A stretch of 64,000 bases of DNA from Chimonanthus salicifolius (taxonomy: Eukaryota; Streptophyta; Magnoliopsida; Laurales; Calycanthaceae), in the NCBI GenBank assembly GCA_013350335.1, contig CM023538.1, positions 59,509,080-59,573,079 on the forward strand, in the 5' to 3' direction. Below, piece after piece: positions 1 to 23,399 of this stretch. The position numbers were made by a program, and so were the translations under genes. Every line of letters starts with the position of its first letter. Position 1 is the first letter of the stretch. A model generated the notes under the pieces. The model was given only the letters and a program-made list of their open reading frames with translations, made no database searches and was not told where the DNA came from.

Positions 1-838
1 GTTAAAGTTATCACTAGTAATACTTACTAAAAAATTCTATTAATATATATTATACTTATGCAGGCATATGACATATATTTATGCACTACATTTGGAAGCT
101 CTATTGCCATTATATTTTAGTGCTTTAGATGAGTAGCATTGTATTTTGCTGACAATGATGCTATGAGTATCTACATAAGTGTGCTAATAAAATTAGACCC
201 ACAACTAGATGTGCACCTTCCATCTTAGGCTCCAGGACCCCTTAGTACCTTGATTGCACCTTGCACCTTGACTAATATAGGCATGAAGATGGCAACCTTT
301 TAATGAGTTGTGCACTACTGTGCCCAGATTGGACATGGATGTATGATGGCTATACAGCTGCCACAGATTATTTACATGAGTGAAAAATCCGATGCTGTAT
401 GATATGGATATGTTTCTTATTTAGTATTATCCAAGTATCGTAGTTTGTGGTTTTCAAAAATAATGAAGCATCAAATTAGCAATATGCAAGTTTTTGGTTT
501 GTAAAATTATTTGCTCAACTCAGCTTAAAGTACTTAACTACAACACAAGACAAGAACTAGAAGACAACATCAGGGGTCATCCAATGATTTTACTTTCCCA
601 TCCACAAAATCATCTCATTTGGCAATGATCTGTTTATGTCTCTAAGAAATCCATTTCACATACCAAACTTGGAGGAATAATGTCTTGTTAAATGGCCCGA
701 TTTCACCATTTTTCCCATTTGTCTTGAAACTTATTTGGAATAGGAAAAAGCATATTATTGTTCTGCGTCACTTACAGCTTCACCAAGTTTGTCATATAAT
801 TCATAGCTCAATATCTGACCCTGGGCTTCCACACCTTC
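1..838. other. 3' flank of the beta-glucosidase gene
   Basis: The stretch holds no recognisable coding sequence. On the minus strand it lies directly downstream of the TGA at 839-841, so its right part is probably 3' untranslated sequence. I could not place a polyadenylation site with confidence. Confidence 0.4.
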
Positions 839-11894
<11,056 letters not shown>

Positions 11895-12056
11895 GAAGAA
11901 GGAGATAGAATATAATGGAGATTAAGGGTATCAGAAATGGCTTAGGAAGGCTGGGCTTTACTCTCCAGATACTAGAGAAGTATAGAACAAGAGACTAAAT
12001 GAGATTCCTCGTTGATAGACGACAATGGATGTGACTGATTTTTTTTAAAATAAAGA

Positions 12057-12064
12057 GTATATAA
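12057..12064 (-). promoter_or_regulatory. Possible TATA box of the beta-glucosidase gene
   Basis: On the minus strand this reads TTATATAC, about 165 bases before the beta-glucosidase ATG. That would give a leader of roughly 130 bases. The region is AT-rich, so this is only a candidate. Confidence 0.3.
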
Positions 12065-12139
12065 CTTTTATCTCACGAGATATTAAATGGACATGGATTG
12101 ATCTACCCATATTAAAGACATAAATTGAAAGGATGAATT

Positions 12140-12333
12140 TTTTATTTTTTTTAAGATGAGACTTCGTGGGTCTCTTAGAGCACGTGACTAATTCTCATGA
12201 TATGTGTAAACTATCCTTATCCAAGGACACAGGATAAACTATGTGCAGTGACTCTTTTGTATTGAAAGTGACTTGAACTCAATATCTTTCGCTTCTCAAA
12301 CGGATTTTTTACTGTCAAGCCAACTCTCAAAGT
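12140..12333 (-). mobile_element. tRNA-derived SINE, family A, minus orientation
   Basis: Read on the minus strand, it starts with a tRNA-like head (GTTGGCTTGACAGTAAAAAA) carrying a pol III A-box-like segment. A B-box-like segment follows (TGAGTTCAAGTCA), then a tail shared with the other family A copies listed here (CTCCCC...CACACC...). The copy is diverged. Confidence 0.6.
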
Positions 12334-12475
12334 TTAAAATGATGAAATTTTCAGAGCTTTTATTGTAAACTTTAAATATTAAAAAAATCAAATAATAAAA
12401 AATTGCGAGTTTTAGAAATATGGGTTGATCAACCTAATCATAATGATTTTTAGTAGACAATATAATGAATGAAAG

Positions 12476-12862
12476 TAGGGGTGAAACTTAGGTCAGGTCT
12501 TTACTTGACCCAACTCGAGAAATCAATGGGTTTTAGTTATGAATTTATATATTTCGGCTCAGGTCAGGTTGGAAAAAAAATAGCATGAAACTCGGATCAG
12601 GTCGGGTTGAGAAATTTAAAATCAATTCGACCCGACTCTACTTAACCCAACCCGACGCGATTGCATTGAGTTATAAAACAATAGCGCGATTAGGGCTAAA
12701 ACTCGGGTTGGACCAAATCGGGCCAGCACTCGGATTGAGTCATTACAGAAATTCAGGTCGTGTTAGGTTGAATAATTTGTGTTCGGTCGGGTTCAATCAA
12801 TTTTGACATGGGTTAGATTGAATTTATTAAAATCCAACTGACTCGCCCGAGTTTCAGTCCTA
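12476..12862. mobile_element. hAT-like MITE (GGGTCGG/CCCGACC-rich), perfect 8-bp target duplication
   Basis: The ends are TAGGGGTGAAACTTAGGTCA and CCGAGTTTCAGTCCTA. The flanks are the perfect duplication AATGAAAG (12468-12475 and 12863-12870), which is the hAT signature length. The interior is a mosaic of AACCCGACCC and GGGTCGGGTT-type words in both orientations and has no transposase. The copy at 63500-63865 is clearly homologous along its length. Confidence 0.8.
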
Positions 12863-13448
12863 AATGAAAGGTTGTCGTACTCATTAGCCCATCATTATCC
12901 TATTTGGTAGACCCTATGCCTAAGTAGACATGATAATATCATATGATCTAGTGCATGGATGAAAAGAGAATTATTACTATGGTTGTAAATTAAATAATGT
13001 ACTTCCATGTTGTTTGTAATTATCGTCATTAAATTATTTCTTTTTCAAAGTTTAAATTAGGTCAGTTGCAATCAATATCTCCAATAGTCCAATGTTAGAT
13101 ATTTTTTGTCTAACGATTTAATATAGGTACACGTGTACAACTTAGCACCAGACAATTTAAATTCATAAATAAAATATGCAGAATTACGTTACTATTATTT
13201 GCCACCAATTAAACTTAGGTCATTAGAGCATACATTTTGAAAAATCATATGCATTTCCATTCCTTAGGATAAATGTCAAAATACATTCGTTCTACCAATT
13301 TTTAAGAAAAGAGTCACTCAGTATTACTCGGTGTATATAGATAAAGAAGCTTGTTATATTTTAAGAATTAGTCAGGTGTTCTAATACTCTGTACACTTTA
13401 ATCTTAAAAATATATATAATTTTATTTATTTTCTTTCATTTTTTTTTT

Positions 13449-13596
13449 AATTTGTATATGGGAAATTATAGGATACCTAGCATAAAACCCCCACGGGTGA
13501 CTCCACTACCCCTAGGGCACACCAAGGTTAGACCATGGAGACTTGAACCCCGCAACCTCCCACTTCTTGAGACGGGAGGTAACCAATTGAGGTACA
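13449..13596 (-). mobile_element. tRNA-derived SINE, family B, full-length copy
   Basis: On the minus strand it begins TACCTCAATTGGTTACCTCC (A-box-like TCAATTGGTTA). It has a B-box GGGTTCAAGTC about 40 bases later and ends in a conserved tail GGTATCCTATAATTTCCC. Related copies or fragments lie at 14535, 21185, 37240 and 61766. Confidence 0.7.
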
Positions 13597-14534
13597 TGTA
13601 ATTTTTTTTTCATTTTATCAGGTGAGATAGGTAAATAGTTCCAAGACAACATTATTCGATTGTGTATTTAAGATAAAGCATTGGTGCACAAATTAATTTT
13701 CTTTTTCTGTTATCTAATTTATTTAATAAGAAATAATCACAAAAATCATGTCTAATGATAATAACATCTATATCTCCACCATTCATATTAATTAAGACAG
13801 ATGGTGCTGCAGAACTTAAGAGTATTTTCATAAATTCTCCAAACTGACATATTTTAGAGCCAATTATATATTTAAAAACCTTTGAAAACACTTTTTTTGC
13901 TGACAGATTTTCACTTACCAACTTGCTTGACATGTCATATACAAAGTTATAAACGAAAATATTTACTTAAAACGTTTCAATAAAAGTTTATATTTTTTTA
14001 AGTAATAAAAACTAACATCGTTCTTGAAAATTAAAAAAATAAAAATTAACATCGCTATTCTTATAATCATTTTTTTATCATTTACTTAAAAATAGAAGAA
14101 TCACATACATGAGATCTAACCATCTGTATCTTGCAAAATCTTATTCGACTTGATCAAAACCCATTTATAAATAGATAGATGAGACTTGAATCCAAAAATA
14201 AATGGATAGATGCGACATACTATTCTGTCATATCCATATGCAACAAATGCAAATATACATGATCTATACCCGTGACCGCATTTATATGTGTCTTGATAGA
14301 AAAGTTTTTTAGTGAGTAAATTGGTAAACCCAATCTGAACCAAATTTAAAATAGACTCAAACCGCTTTAACCCGTTTAAGATGACTCCAAAGAGATCCAC
14401 ATCTAAGTATTAGATGTGCTCAAACAAAATAAGAGTTGACCCGTACCATACCTGACTCGACCTGTTGCCAACTCTACACCAATTTTGTATTAATTATAGT
14501 AGATGATTGAGATGTAAATTTTTTTTTTTTAATT

Positions 14535-14615
14535 TACATGTGGAAAACTGTATGATACCCAGCGTAAAACTCCCAGAAGTGGACCCTTACTCCTAAGACA
14601 CACCAAGGTTAGTTA
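14535..14615 (-). repeat. 3' part of a family B SINE
   Basis: On the minus strand it reads CTAACCTTGGTGTGTC, then the shared tail GGTATCATACAGTTTTCC. The tRNA-like head is missing, so this is a truncated copy. Confidence 0.6.
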
Positions 14616-15562
14616 CTTTTGTAGTTAATTTTAACAAATTATTTTAAATAACTGACCATGTAAAAAAGTTTACGACAAAAAACTCAGGACTCCCCTCTCT
14701 CTAATTACGAGGGTGTTCGATAAAACTTTAAATGTCTTCACAGGCCATAGATATCGGGTTAATATGGTACTATGTAGTAATATTTTTTAAAATATTTTTT
14801 TTCGAATGCTTTTGTTCCATACAAACCAAAAAAGCTTTTTTTTAATTTTTTTTACTGGAAGACAAATGAGAGTGCCACTTTTTTTCTTTTTTAATTTTTT
14901 TTTAAGCTAATAAAGTGCTTTGTTTCTGTCTCTTCCCTCACGAAATTCTCGTGGATACCACGTGATTCCTTCAGACCAAAATCACTACTCTTTCAGGCTT
15001 TCAGCAACTCTGAAAGCCCATTAAGAGATTAAGAGTAAATTTCATTAATTTAATGCATATTTAGAAAAAAAATTAAAGAATGTAATGTGAAAGTGATATG
15101 TATGTTAAATAGATAAAGTTTTATCTCAATTGAATCATTCTATCTTTTAATCTTAAATTTAAATTTTAACTATTATAAATTGGATCGTATCGAATTGCAT
15201 TTAAAATCAATAAACACTAAATTCAAATGCAAGTTACAATTAGAACCATTCAATTTAATTAACTTATTAAATAGTTCATCAAAGTTTCAATCTGTACGGG
15301 TTGACTTTTTTTAATAAATTCAATAAAAAATTAAAAATAAAAGGAAAATAATCCAAGCACTACAATATATACATTCCTCATACTAAGAAGGTTTTACATC
15401 TTACTCGAGTCTTTTCCTAAAGGTCAGCTATTTTGTCGGGCTTTTGAGCTTATCAAGTTTGGGCTTGAGAACATATCTTTAGCCCATGTCAGGCTCAGGC
15501 TTCCATTCTCCAAAACATGCTCAGGATTAGCGCAACACAAGCCCAGCCCAAGCCCATCCCTA

Positions 15563-15870
15563 TTCGCGATAAGCCTCTTCACTCCCGCAGCTCCGATTCT
15601 CTCGCTATTGCATCCCGTGATTATCCTCTTCATTCATGACAAGTTCAACCTCGTCAATGGAGAGTTGTGCCTGACAGGGGCTATTAGCGATAAGCCTCTT
15701 CACTCCAGCAGCTCCAATTCTCTCGCTATTGCATCCCGTGATAATCCTCACCGATAATCACGGGATAGTCAACGGCGGCTAGCAATGTTCTTCTGTGTAT
15801 TCTATATGGAGATGTACTCTCCTTGTACTATATAAATACATGAATGAAATGCGAGGAAATATACTTTGAC
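15563..15870 (+). repeat. Rearranged relative of the 11089-11682 element, with internal tandem duplication
   Basis: Two direct copies of the same block start at about 15563 and 15685 (GCGATAAGCCTCTTCACTCC followed by CTCTCGCTATTGCATCCCGT). A GATAATC palindrome and the promoter-like string ATGTACTCTCCTTGTACTAT follow. The same order appears on the minus strand of 11510-11650. Terminal repeats and target duplication are not identifiable. It looks like a decayed mobile element. Confidence 0.55.
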
Positions 15871-16182
15871 AATCACCCCCATCCCTACCTTTGAGGCATA
15901 AAATCCATTACAAAGAAAGTTGATAAAAATGACAAATTGCAAAGGCATAAATCGGTGTCAAGGTGACTAATTCTCAAAATTTGTTGTTAGCATCAGAGGG
16001 TTCACAAAAGTCTGAATTTTAGGCCATCTAAATTTTGTCGAAGCCCACTCTATATGGAAATTGGGCCTAATATTAGGCCAAGACTCAAACATTCTCTAGA
16101 TATTGGACTTAGAATTAGGCCCATGACCCCAACCATGGCCGAAAGTAAGCCCATTTGAGGAATGCACCTTTGCATTGAACAG

Positions 16183-16475
16183 GGGTCGAAATCTCGGGAT
16201 TTCCACAACCGAGATTTCTCGGCCGATACCCATAGTATCGGCCAGAGATAAAAAAAAAAAATTTCGGCCGATACGGCCAATTTTTATTTTATATCTCGGC
16301 CGATATTTATATTTTTTTAATTTTTTTTAAAAGTCTTTTTTATTTTTTTTTAATGAATTTTTTTTTAAAAAAAAAAGCCACTGAGATTTTCAAAAAAAAA
16401 AACGAAGAGAGAGAAAAATCTCGGCCGAAAATTCGGATGAGCCGAATTTTGGACTCCTGGCGTTGAATAAGTTCA
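16183..16475. repeat. CGGCCGATA-rich palindromic dispersed repeat, copy 1
   Basis: It contains multiple CGGCCGATA and TATCGGCC words in opposite orientations, separated by poly-A/T. It begins near AGGGGTCGAAATCTCGGGAT and ends near ATTCGGATGAGCC. A better bounded relative lies at 57142-57486. It has no coding capacity. Confidence 0.5.
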
Positions 16476-16952
16476 CCTAGCCAGACTTGTAGCTCGGCAT
16501 TTTACTATTTAAGCATACAAATAGTGATGCCTGACCCATTTTAATGGTCCAGATTGTAGTCCTAAACAAGGCTTAAGTCCAGCCCAACTAACATTCAGCA
16601 TGGACTAAATCGGCCCATTGACAGTCTATTATTCACTTTTTATTAATATTTCACAAAAATAATCCTAATTTAAAAAGAAAAAGTTTAGGGAAAGAATAGT
16701 TCAGAATTCAGCTAGAAAATGATAAATGGCTACAAGGCTTTCTCTCTACCCAAGAGAAGGGGAAACAAAAGTGAAGTGGCCAAATATCAAACCCAAGATT
16801 TGGGTTTTCCTTCTTTTAACCAACACAAGCAACGAACAAAAGAGACGTAGATCAAAGTTCAGTCTGATTTTGTCATTGTTAGCCATCACATATGAGACCC
16901 AAAATAAGTGGTTAAACAAGTCTACAAGAATCATTTCCTATTAAACCCTAAG

Positions 16953-17140
16953 GGGTTTGCTTGGTGGTCAAAACCCACCCTTATTTGCGGAAAGTCTTGG
17001 GATCAAATCCCCCTCAACCCAAAAAAGACCACTCCCCATTATTCTATACTTGGCGTGTCTGGATTCAGAGGTTTACACATGTCCCAAGGATTAATCAGGT
17101 GAGACGTCTGGAGGCCTTGGTCTTCAAAATAAAAAATCTT
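16953..17140 (+). mobile_element. tRNA-derived SINE, family A
   Basis: The head GGTTTGCTTGGTGGTCAAAA and the B-box-like GGGATCAAATCCC are spaced as in a tRNA. The family tail follows (ACCACTCCCC...GGTTTACACATGTC...AGGTGAGACG). It lies about 460 bases upstream of the DUF247 gene. Confidence 0.7.
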
Positions 17141-17602
17141 TTACTATTATAGACATTTCATTACAAGGTAATAATGTTCAATAAAATTGATTTTTTCAGT
17201 TGATGGCCAATTTAAAAACCTTGCGCACTTGCAATGTTCTGGAAAACCCTCCTACTCTAATTACTTCAAGTCCATTAATAAAGTTTTTCTCATTCAAAGT
17301 GATATTAGCTGTTAGATTGATCAACTTAATAGCCTTAATGATAGACGAAGGCTTCCATTTTCCATTTAAAATACTCTGTTGACATGGTAGGCCCTTCTAG
17401 CTTTCAATTTATCAAAAGACTAAACATTCCCTTTGCCTTTAGTCACTATCATCTTCTTTAAGCAAAGAATAAAGCATCAAATGATGGCATTCCCATCTAG
17501 GGAAAGGCTCAACAAATTTGCAAGTTTCTTTCAGTTTTAAAGCTCCAAAACTATAACTCATAACTGAGTAAGTTCTGTAGAATCAGTGGGAAGGAGGCAA
17601 AG

Positions 17603-18928
17603 ATGGAAGAAAGGAGCCCAAGAACCAAAATGGTAATCGGCCATCAGATGATCGATTTAGATCCAAAGTGGGTGACTTCAATCAAGGAAAAACTTGATGA
17701 TCAGCCAAGACTGATAAAAGCGACTTCGGCTTGCAGTTCATGCTCCATCCACAGAGTTCCCAAGTGCTTTCGCCGACACGACAAGGACGCTTACACTCCT
17801 CAAATCATCTCTATAGGCCCACTTCACTATAGTAGAAGAAAAGATGAGCTAGAGGCCTTGGAGGAGCACAAATGGTCATACCTACATGCCGTCCTCACTC
17901 GAAATGGAAATGACAGCTTGGAGACATACTTGATGGCTCTGAAGGACTTCGAAGAAGAAGCCCGAGAATGTTACTCTGAAAGAATTGAGCTCAACAGCAA
18001 TACTTTTGTCGAAATGATGCTTCTCGATGGATGTTTCATCATTGAGCTCTTTTGCAGGTCGATGCAAGAATGGGGCGATCATTACGACGACGATCCCATA
18101 TTAAAATTGGCTTGGATAAGATCCAAGCTAATGATTGACTTGCTCATGCTGGAAAATCAAATTCCATTTTTCATCCTCCAACTTCTGTTCCGTTTGATGA
18201 ATATTTCAGGTAATTCACTTATAGAAAGGGCTCTAGCCTTCTTCAGTTCCTTGCTGCCAAGAAATAAAAAGTTTGACAGAACCAAAATCCCAGTCCAGCA
18301 TCTACTTCACTTGCTACACTCAAGCCTCCTTCCTCCTCACACTGAGAGTGAGAACCCGAATTGGGTTAAATTAGAAATGATCCATTGTGCATCTGAGCTT
18401 CATCAGGCAGGAATCAAGTTCGCAAAGGGAAATGCAGATAGCTTCATGGAGATAAAATTTCGAAATGGAGTGATTGAAATCCCTCCATTGAGAGTTGAAG
18501 ATAACACCAATCATCTATTCCTCAATCTTGTAGCATTTGAACAGTGTTATCACCATTGTTATTGTAGCTTCATGGCATACTCTGCATTCATGGACTGCCT
18601 CATCAACACGGAAAAGGACGTCGAAATTCTTTGTCGCAAAGGAATCATTGATAACTGGTTGGGCAGCAATGGAGATGTAGCTACTCTGTTCAACAAGATG
18701 GGAAGAGAGGTATCATTGAGCAAGCACAATTTCTATCTTCTCGACGTCTCTAATGGCATCAGTCAGCATTGTGGGAACCTATGGCCCCGATGGCGAGCTA
18801 GCTTGATGCGTAATTACTTCAACAATCCATGGACAAGTATATCAGTGTTTGCTGCCAGTCTCATCATCATCCTCACTTTGGCTCAGACTTTCTTAACTGC
18901 CTTTCCTAAGTTCACATACAAAGGCTAA
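17603..18928 (+). CDS. DUF247 (UPF0481) plant protein, 441 aa, single exon
   Basis: A complete open frame begins at the first ATG after a leader and ends in TAA at 18926-18928. The N-terminal region has the family hallmarks VPKCFRRHDKDAYTP and IISIGPLHYSRRKDELEALE (residues about 52-87). EMMLLDGCFIIELF and the MLENQIPFFIL block follow, both characteristic of DUF247. The C-terminus carries one hydrophobic segment (about residues 413-433, SVFAASLIIILTLAQTFLTAF without its first residues) before a short polar tail. This predicts a single-pass membrane anchor, the usual DUF247 arrangement. The molecular function of the family is largely unknown; some grass members are linked to self-incompatibility, which cannot be transferred here. 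The frame is intact. A possible polyadenylation signal, AATAAG, occurs near 19065. Confidence 0.93.
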   Translation: MEERSPRTKMVIGHQMIDLDPKWVTSIKEKLDDQPRLIKATSACSSCSIHRVPKCFRRHDKDAYTPQIISIGPLHYSRRKDELEALEEHKWSYLHAVLTRNGNDSLETYLMALKDFEEEARECYSERIELNSNTFVEMMLLDGCFIIELFCRSMQEWGDHYDDDPILKLAWIRSKLMIDLLMLENQIPFFILQLLFRLMNISGNSLIERALAFFSSLLPRNKKFDRTKIPVQHLLHLLHSSLLPPHTESENPNWVKLEMIHCASELHQAGIKFAKGNADSFMEIKFRNGVIEIPPLRVEDNTNHLFLNLVAFEQCYHHCYCSFMAYSAFMDCLINTEKDVEILCRKGIIDNWLGSNGDVATLFNKMGREVSLSKHNFYLLDVSNGISQHCGNLWPRWRASLMRNYFNNPWTSISVFAASLIIILTLAQTFLTAFPKFTYKG

Positions 18929-21900
18929 AATCCATTGTCATTTCTCTTATATTGCAGTAGCAGAGCACATGTTCGTATATGGTTGAGGATGTAATTCCTA
19001 TATAATCAAGCTTGAAAAGCTCTTGGCTCTTGCCCATTAGACTTGTTATTTTATCTTTGAATTGAAAATAAGAATTTAGAGTATTGATCTGAAGCCTTGC
19101 CCTTTTGGACGTCTTTCTATTTAAGTGATATAAAAATAGCTAATGATGATGTTGACGACGACAGAGATGAAGCCTCTCTATGCAGGTAACAAGCCTCCTT
19201 CTGAGTGTGAAGCTCCTCCATTTTTTAGTGTGAAACTCAAAACTATTGGGGCTTCGAACGAGTCCCATGTTGGAAATGTAAAGGGAAATCTACAGATTTA
19301 TAAAGGACTAGTATCACTCCACCTAGTATGCTAGTCTTTGGACTGGATACCCGGTTCTAACACAAACAATAACTAATATTCGTGAAGAGACCCATCCCCC
19401 AAAGTTTCAGTTGGTCTGGTTTTACTTGGTACTAACGACTAATTTGGATTGAATTAATGAGTCTTGCAATTGCAGTTTGTGATTGAGATAATTCCTCTAA
19501 AGATTCATAAATCATAAGATAGCATCTAATGTTCACCCTTTTTGAGCTTTCTACATCAAATTACCATCACAGCAGGTCTATTTATTTAGATTACTATAGT
19601 AACCAGTTTAATAGCTCAAGAGAATGATGTGAGACATCTCTTTTGTTGATCAAGATGATTACACTCAACTAGCAAATCATAGACATGATGGACACATCAG
19701 ATCAGATATAGATCGGTGTCCAAACCAGTTACTTGAATTGTTCAATTTGTTAGGGAAATAATGGAATTTGGGTAATAAAAAATACACAAGAAACTTGGCC
19801 AAACAGCAATATCATAAAATATTACAATTCCACAAAATTGTGTTTTTTTCAAATAAAGAAAACCCAAAAAAAAAAAAAGGAAATACAATAGGTCAATTCC
19901 ATTGACACAGATCTAACAATAGATGATAACACGAGGATTTGAGATTTGAGAATCAGGTGTTGAATCGCCTTGAGTCTAACCTACCACTACTGTAGCTAGA
20001 TCCTGAACTAAAAAATGTGTTGCACTCACATGGGCACTGATACATCTCTATCGGCGCAACGCAACATATCAGCTGTTACAGGCTGATACACCTCTGTCCT
20101 CATCCATTTGGACCTAGGCCACAATGCACCAATACACTGTGGCTGAGATTTTTCCATAACTTTGCGACCTATACACAACGCATCGGCTGCAGTTTTTACC
20201 CGTGGCTAAATCATCGTATCCAAATTAACAAAACCGTGTCAAGTTATTCTGTTGATATTGATTTCATGATTGGCTATAGGTATGAACAATTTGATGGCCA
20301 TATTGAAGTGTTGACAAAACCATCAGACGTCTACAACATGGTGCATCTAATCCATTTAAGTCACCAGCACCAAAGTTAAGCTAGACAAAAGGTTCCGAGT
20401 TAGCTTTTACAAATATGGGTCCAAATATCAGTTTGATATAGATGCAACTAAATATGTATCTATGTATCAATGATATGTATTGTACTGGCGATATATATAG
20501 GTGATACATGACTCTATCGGCTCAAGAAATATTATTTAGTTAAAGAATAAAACATGTCATATCGACAATATATTTGTAAATGCACATCATCTCGACCATA
20601 TCTTGATTCAATATTAACAATACGTGACTGAATCAACCATATACAATATGTAATCGAAGAGCCTACTAAAAATGATAGGTATCATACGTATTGCCAATAT
20701 TTGGACCCCAACCTTCTAAGAATAATGCAGCCGACATCTCGTATATGTACCATGTCAATAGGATAAAACGTGCATTTCATTTGAATTTTAAATAATTTAG
20801 GAGTTTTATTTACTAAATTTGCTTAAGATGGATGGTAAGGGTTGTAATTAAAAGATATTGCTTAAGATGGATGATAAAGAATAGATTTAGTGTTTTTCTC
20901 TTTTTATTGAATTCCTATACAAAATGACGCCTGTAATGCTTTTGCCCATTGGAATTGGTATTTTTTTAATTTCGAAAAGAAAAAAGAATTGAAATATTGG
21001 TGCAAAATCTCTTCTTTAGATGTGAAGTAGGGATGCGAGCCAAGTTAGAACAGAGTCCATAATTAGGCAAAACTAATCCCAACTATAATTTTTTAATATT
21101 GAATAACCTTACTTAAAATGAGCATAGAACCCTATTTTTTTACTAAAATTATCTAAAAACTAATAATCCGATAAAAAAAATTGAATTAAAATGTGGAAAA
21201 CTCAGATGTAGTCCTACTAAAATCTTCAAGGATGAGCCCACTACCCACTACCTCTAAGACACACCAAAATTAGGCCATGAGGGTTTCAACTAGCAATCTC
21301 CTACTTCCTAAAGCGGGAGGCAACCAATTGAACTCTACATCCGTAATAACCCAATTTAAGTGTCATATCCCTAAGAGAAAAGGAAAAACCAAGTGGGGAA
21401 AATAAAAATAAAAAAGATAAAGGGAGATAGGTCCTAAGTTCTAACTCCAAAAACATCTAGAAAAGGAACCCACTTATCATAAAAAGAAAAAGGAAAAAGA
21501 GGCAAAATCAAATAGAAGAGCCTTTTGCTCTTTAAATAATGAGAAGTTGACACTTGACAGTGCAGAAAGCTTTCCTTTTTTTCCTTCAATTGTTAGTTTG
21601 TAATTCATCATTAATAAATGCGATTGAACTAAAGTCCCCTTCGCCTCTAATTACATGCCATAACTCATGTATTTGAATCATTTGAAACTATTTCAAATTG
21701 CATCTAGTCCATTTCATCATCAGGAGATTTCCACTGAAATTCAAAACCATATTCCCCTTGTGACTGAAAATCCTTTTGTTTCCTCTCAATCCATTTCCCT
21801 TAAGTAAGTCACTTGTAAACCCTTAATTGTGTTAAACTGTATTTGGATGAGGGGCGTGTAAGAGAAATGAAGTGTTATCCTTCATTACTCTTGTTTAGTC

Positions 21901-22410
21901 ATTCTATATTTGTTTACCCTCTTCATTCTCACTTTTAAATATCCTTTTGAAGCAAAGATTATTTAATATAATTATCCACCCCAAAAAAATTTACCTCTCA
22001 TCTAAACGCCGCCTAAGAGTCAATTCACTTGGTCCCCTACTTTTCAAAGCCGTCCTTTTTTTTTTTTTCATTTTAAAGATAAAAAGCACATGAAATTGCA
22101 AATTATGATGTAGATATATGGTATCTAGAAAGGGAAATAAGTGGTTTCCTCTTTTTTCATGTTTTTATTGCACATAGATTTATTAATTGTAATACAAAAT
22201 TACGGACCAAGTCACCTGTTGACCTGGACCAGTAATTATCCAAATCCTGGTTTTAGTCCTGGTCAGAAAATTATGCATTTACTAATCGAATGCTAAAGCA
22301 ATATCCAGATCAATACAATGTTTTTTTTTTTTTTTCATATTTTAACTTCCAGATTTGATGGTATTTAGACATCCACTACGAGGAACATCTTCACCAAACT
22401 CATAGACTGG
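18929..22410. other. Intergenic region downstream of the DUF247 gene
   Basis: The first 150 bases are probably the DUF247 3' untranslated region. The rest is AT-rich, with decayed CGATAC-type words around 20030-20700. I see no convincing gene. Confidence 0.45.
21185..21341 (-). mobile_element. tRNA-derived SINE, family B
   Basis: On the minus strand the head TTCAATTGGTTGCCTCCCGC and B-box-like AGTTGAAACCC precede the shared tail. It is more diverged than the 13449 copy. Confidence 0.6.
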
Positions 22411-22411
22411 A

Positions 22412-22610
22412 TAAACCCTTAGGAATTGATGTGATGGTCAAAAATCCGATCAAAATGTAAGAAATCTTGTATTCAATTCACACTCAAAACATAAGGTTAC
22501 TCTCCATTGGCTTATCCAACATCGATGGATAGAGACGCTTGCACATGCCCTAAAAATTAATTAAGTGAAACGCCTAAATACCTTTGTAAAGAAACCTTAT
22601 AAATAAGATA
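22412..22610 (+). mobile_element. tRNA-derived SINE, family A, diverged
   Basis: It shares TAAACCCTTAGG, GATGGTCAAAA, a degenerate B-box (TATTCAATTCACA) and the tail CTTGCACATGCCC...TTAAGTGAAACGCCT with the copy at 16953. Confidence 0.55.
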
Positions 22611-22882
22611 GTGTACAGGTCAGATTCAAATCAAATAAATAGGATTAGTGAAAATTAGAAGAAAATCTTTAGAAGAATCTGAAAAAAAAAAACTACTCTA
22701 ATGCCTAGAAGAATGCAGAAGAAAGTAAAAAAATCAAAAATAGAAAATAAATATCTATAATTCAATGGTAGAATCTATAACTCACTTGTAATACTCTCTA
22801 AATTCCAAATTTCACAAGACTCCAGTAAAGAGATAAAGGTAAATTTTAAGGTTTCTACATATAGCTTGGTAGATAAGATGTA

Positions 22883-23121
22883 TATTAATAATAAAGAAGA
22901 CCTATACAGACACCAAAAAAATCTGCCTCTACACACTCATTTTCGATTTTTTAGATGAAGTTGTCATTCTACCCCGCATATAAATTCATTCAAACGAATT
23001 TTCAGATCATTCTCAGTTCGTTCAAATGAATATACTCATCTTAACAAACACCTTAGTATAATTTTCATTCCTTCGAACGAGTGTCCATTCGAATGAGCCA
23101 AACTCGTCATTCGAATGAATG

Positions 23122-23158
<37 letters not shown>

Positions 23159-23399
23159 ATCCTTCACAAAATTCGACGCATTTGTTCGAATAAACAGTTC
23201 TCATCCGAACAAACTGAAATTACATTGATTTGTTCGTTCGAATAAATACATTCATCCGAACGAACTAAAAATGAACTGACAGTTCGTTTGGATGATTAGA
23301 ACACGGAGAGGTAGAAAGGTAATTTCACCCGATTTTTTTAAATCGGGTGTGTAGAGGCAAAAAAAATTGGGTATCTATATCGGACGCCATAATAAATAT
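22883..23399. mobile_element. Foldback-type element built of TTCGAA/TTCGTTCG palindromes
   Basis: The ends are inverted relatives: TCTGCCTCTACACAC near 22921 and its counterpart GTGTGTAGAGGCA near 23348, with outer TATTAATAATA against AATAAATATG. Between them are about a dozen short words of the type CATTCGAATGA, TTCGAACGA and CGTTCGAATAA, in both orientations, interrupted by a (TA)16 run at 23125-23156. It has no coding frame of note. Confidence 0.6.
23125..23156. repeat. (AT)n microsatellite
   Basis: About 16 uninterrupted AT units lie inside the foldback element. Confidence 0.95.

Larger units (their letters stand above)
12863..15562. other. AT-rich intergenic DNA
   Basis: Apart from the family B SINE pieces, I see no gene here. 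The open frames in this stretch are short, AT-rich and without recognisable motifs. Confidence 0.5.
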
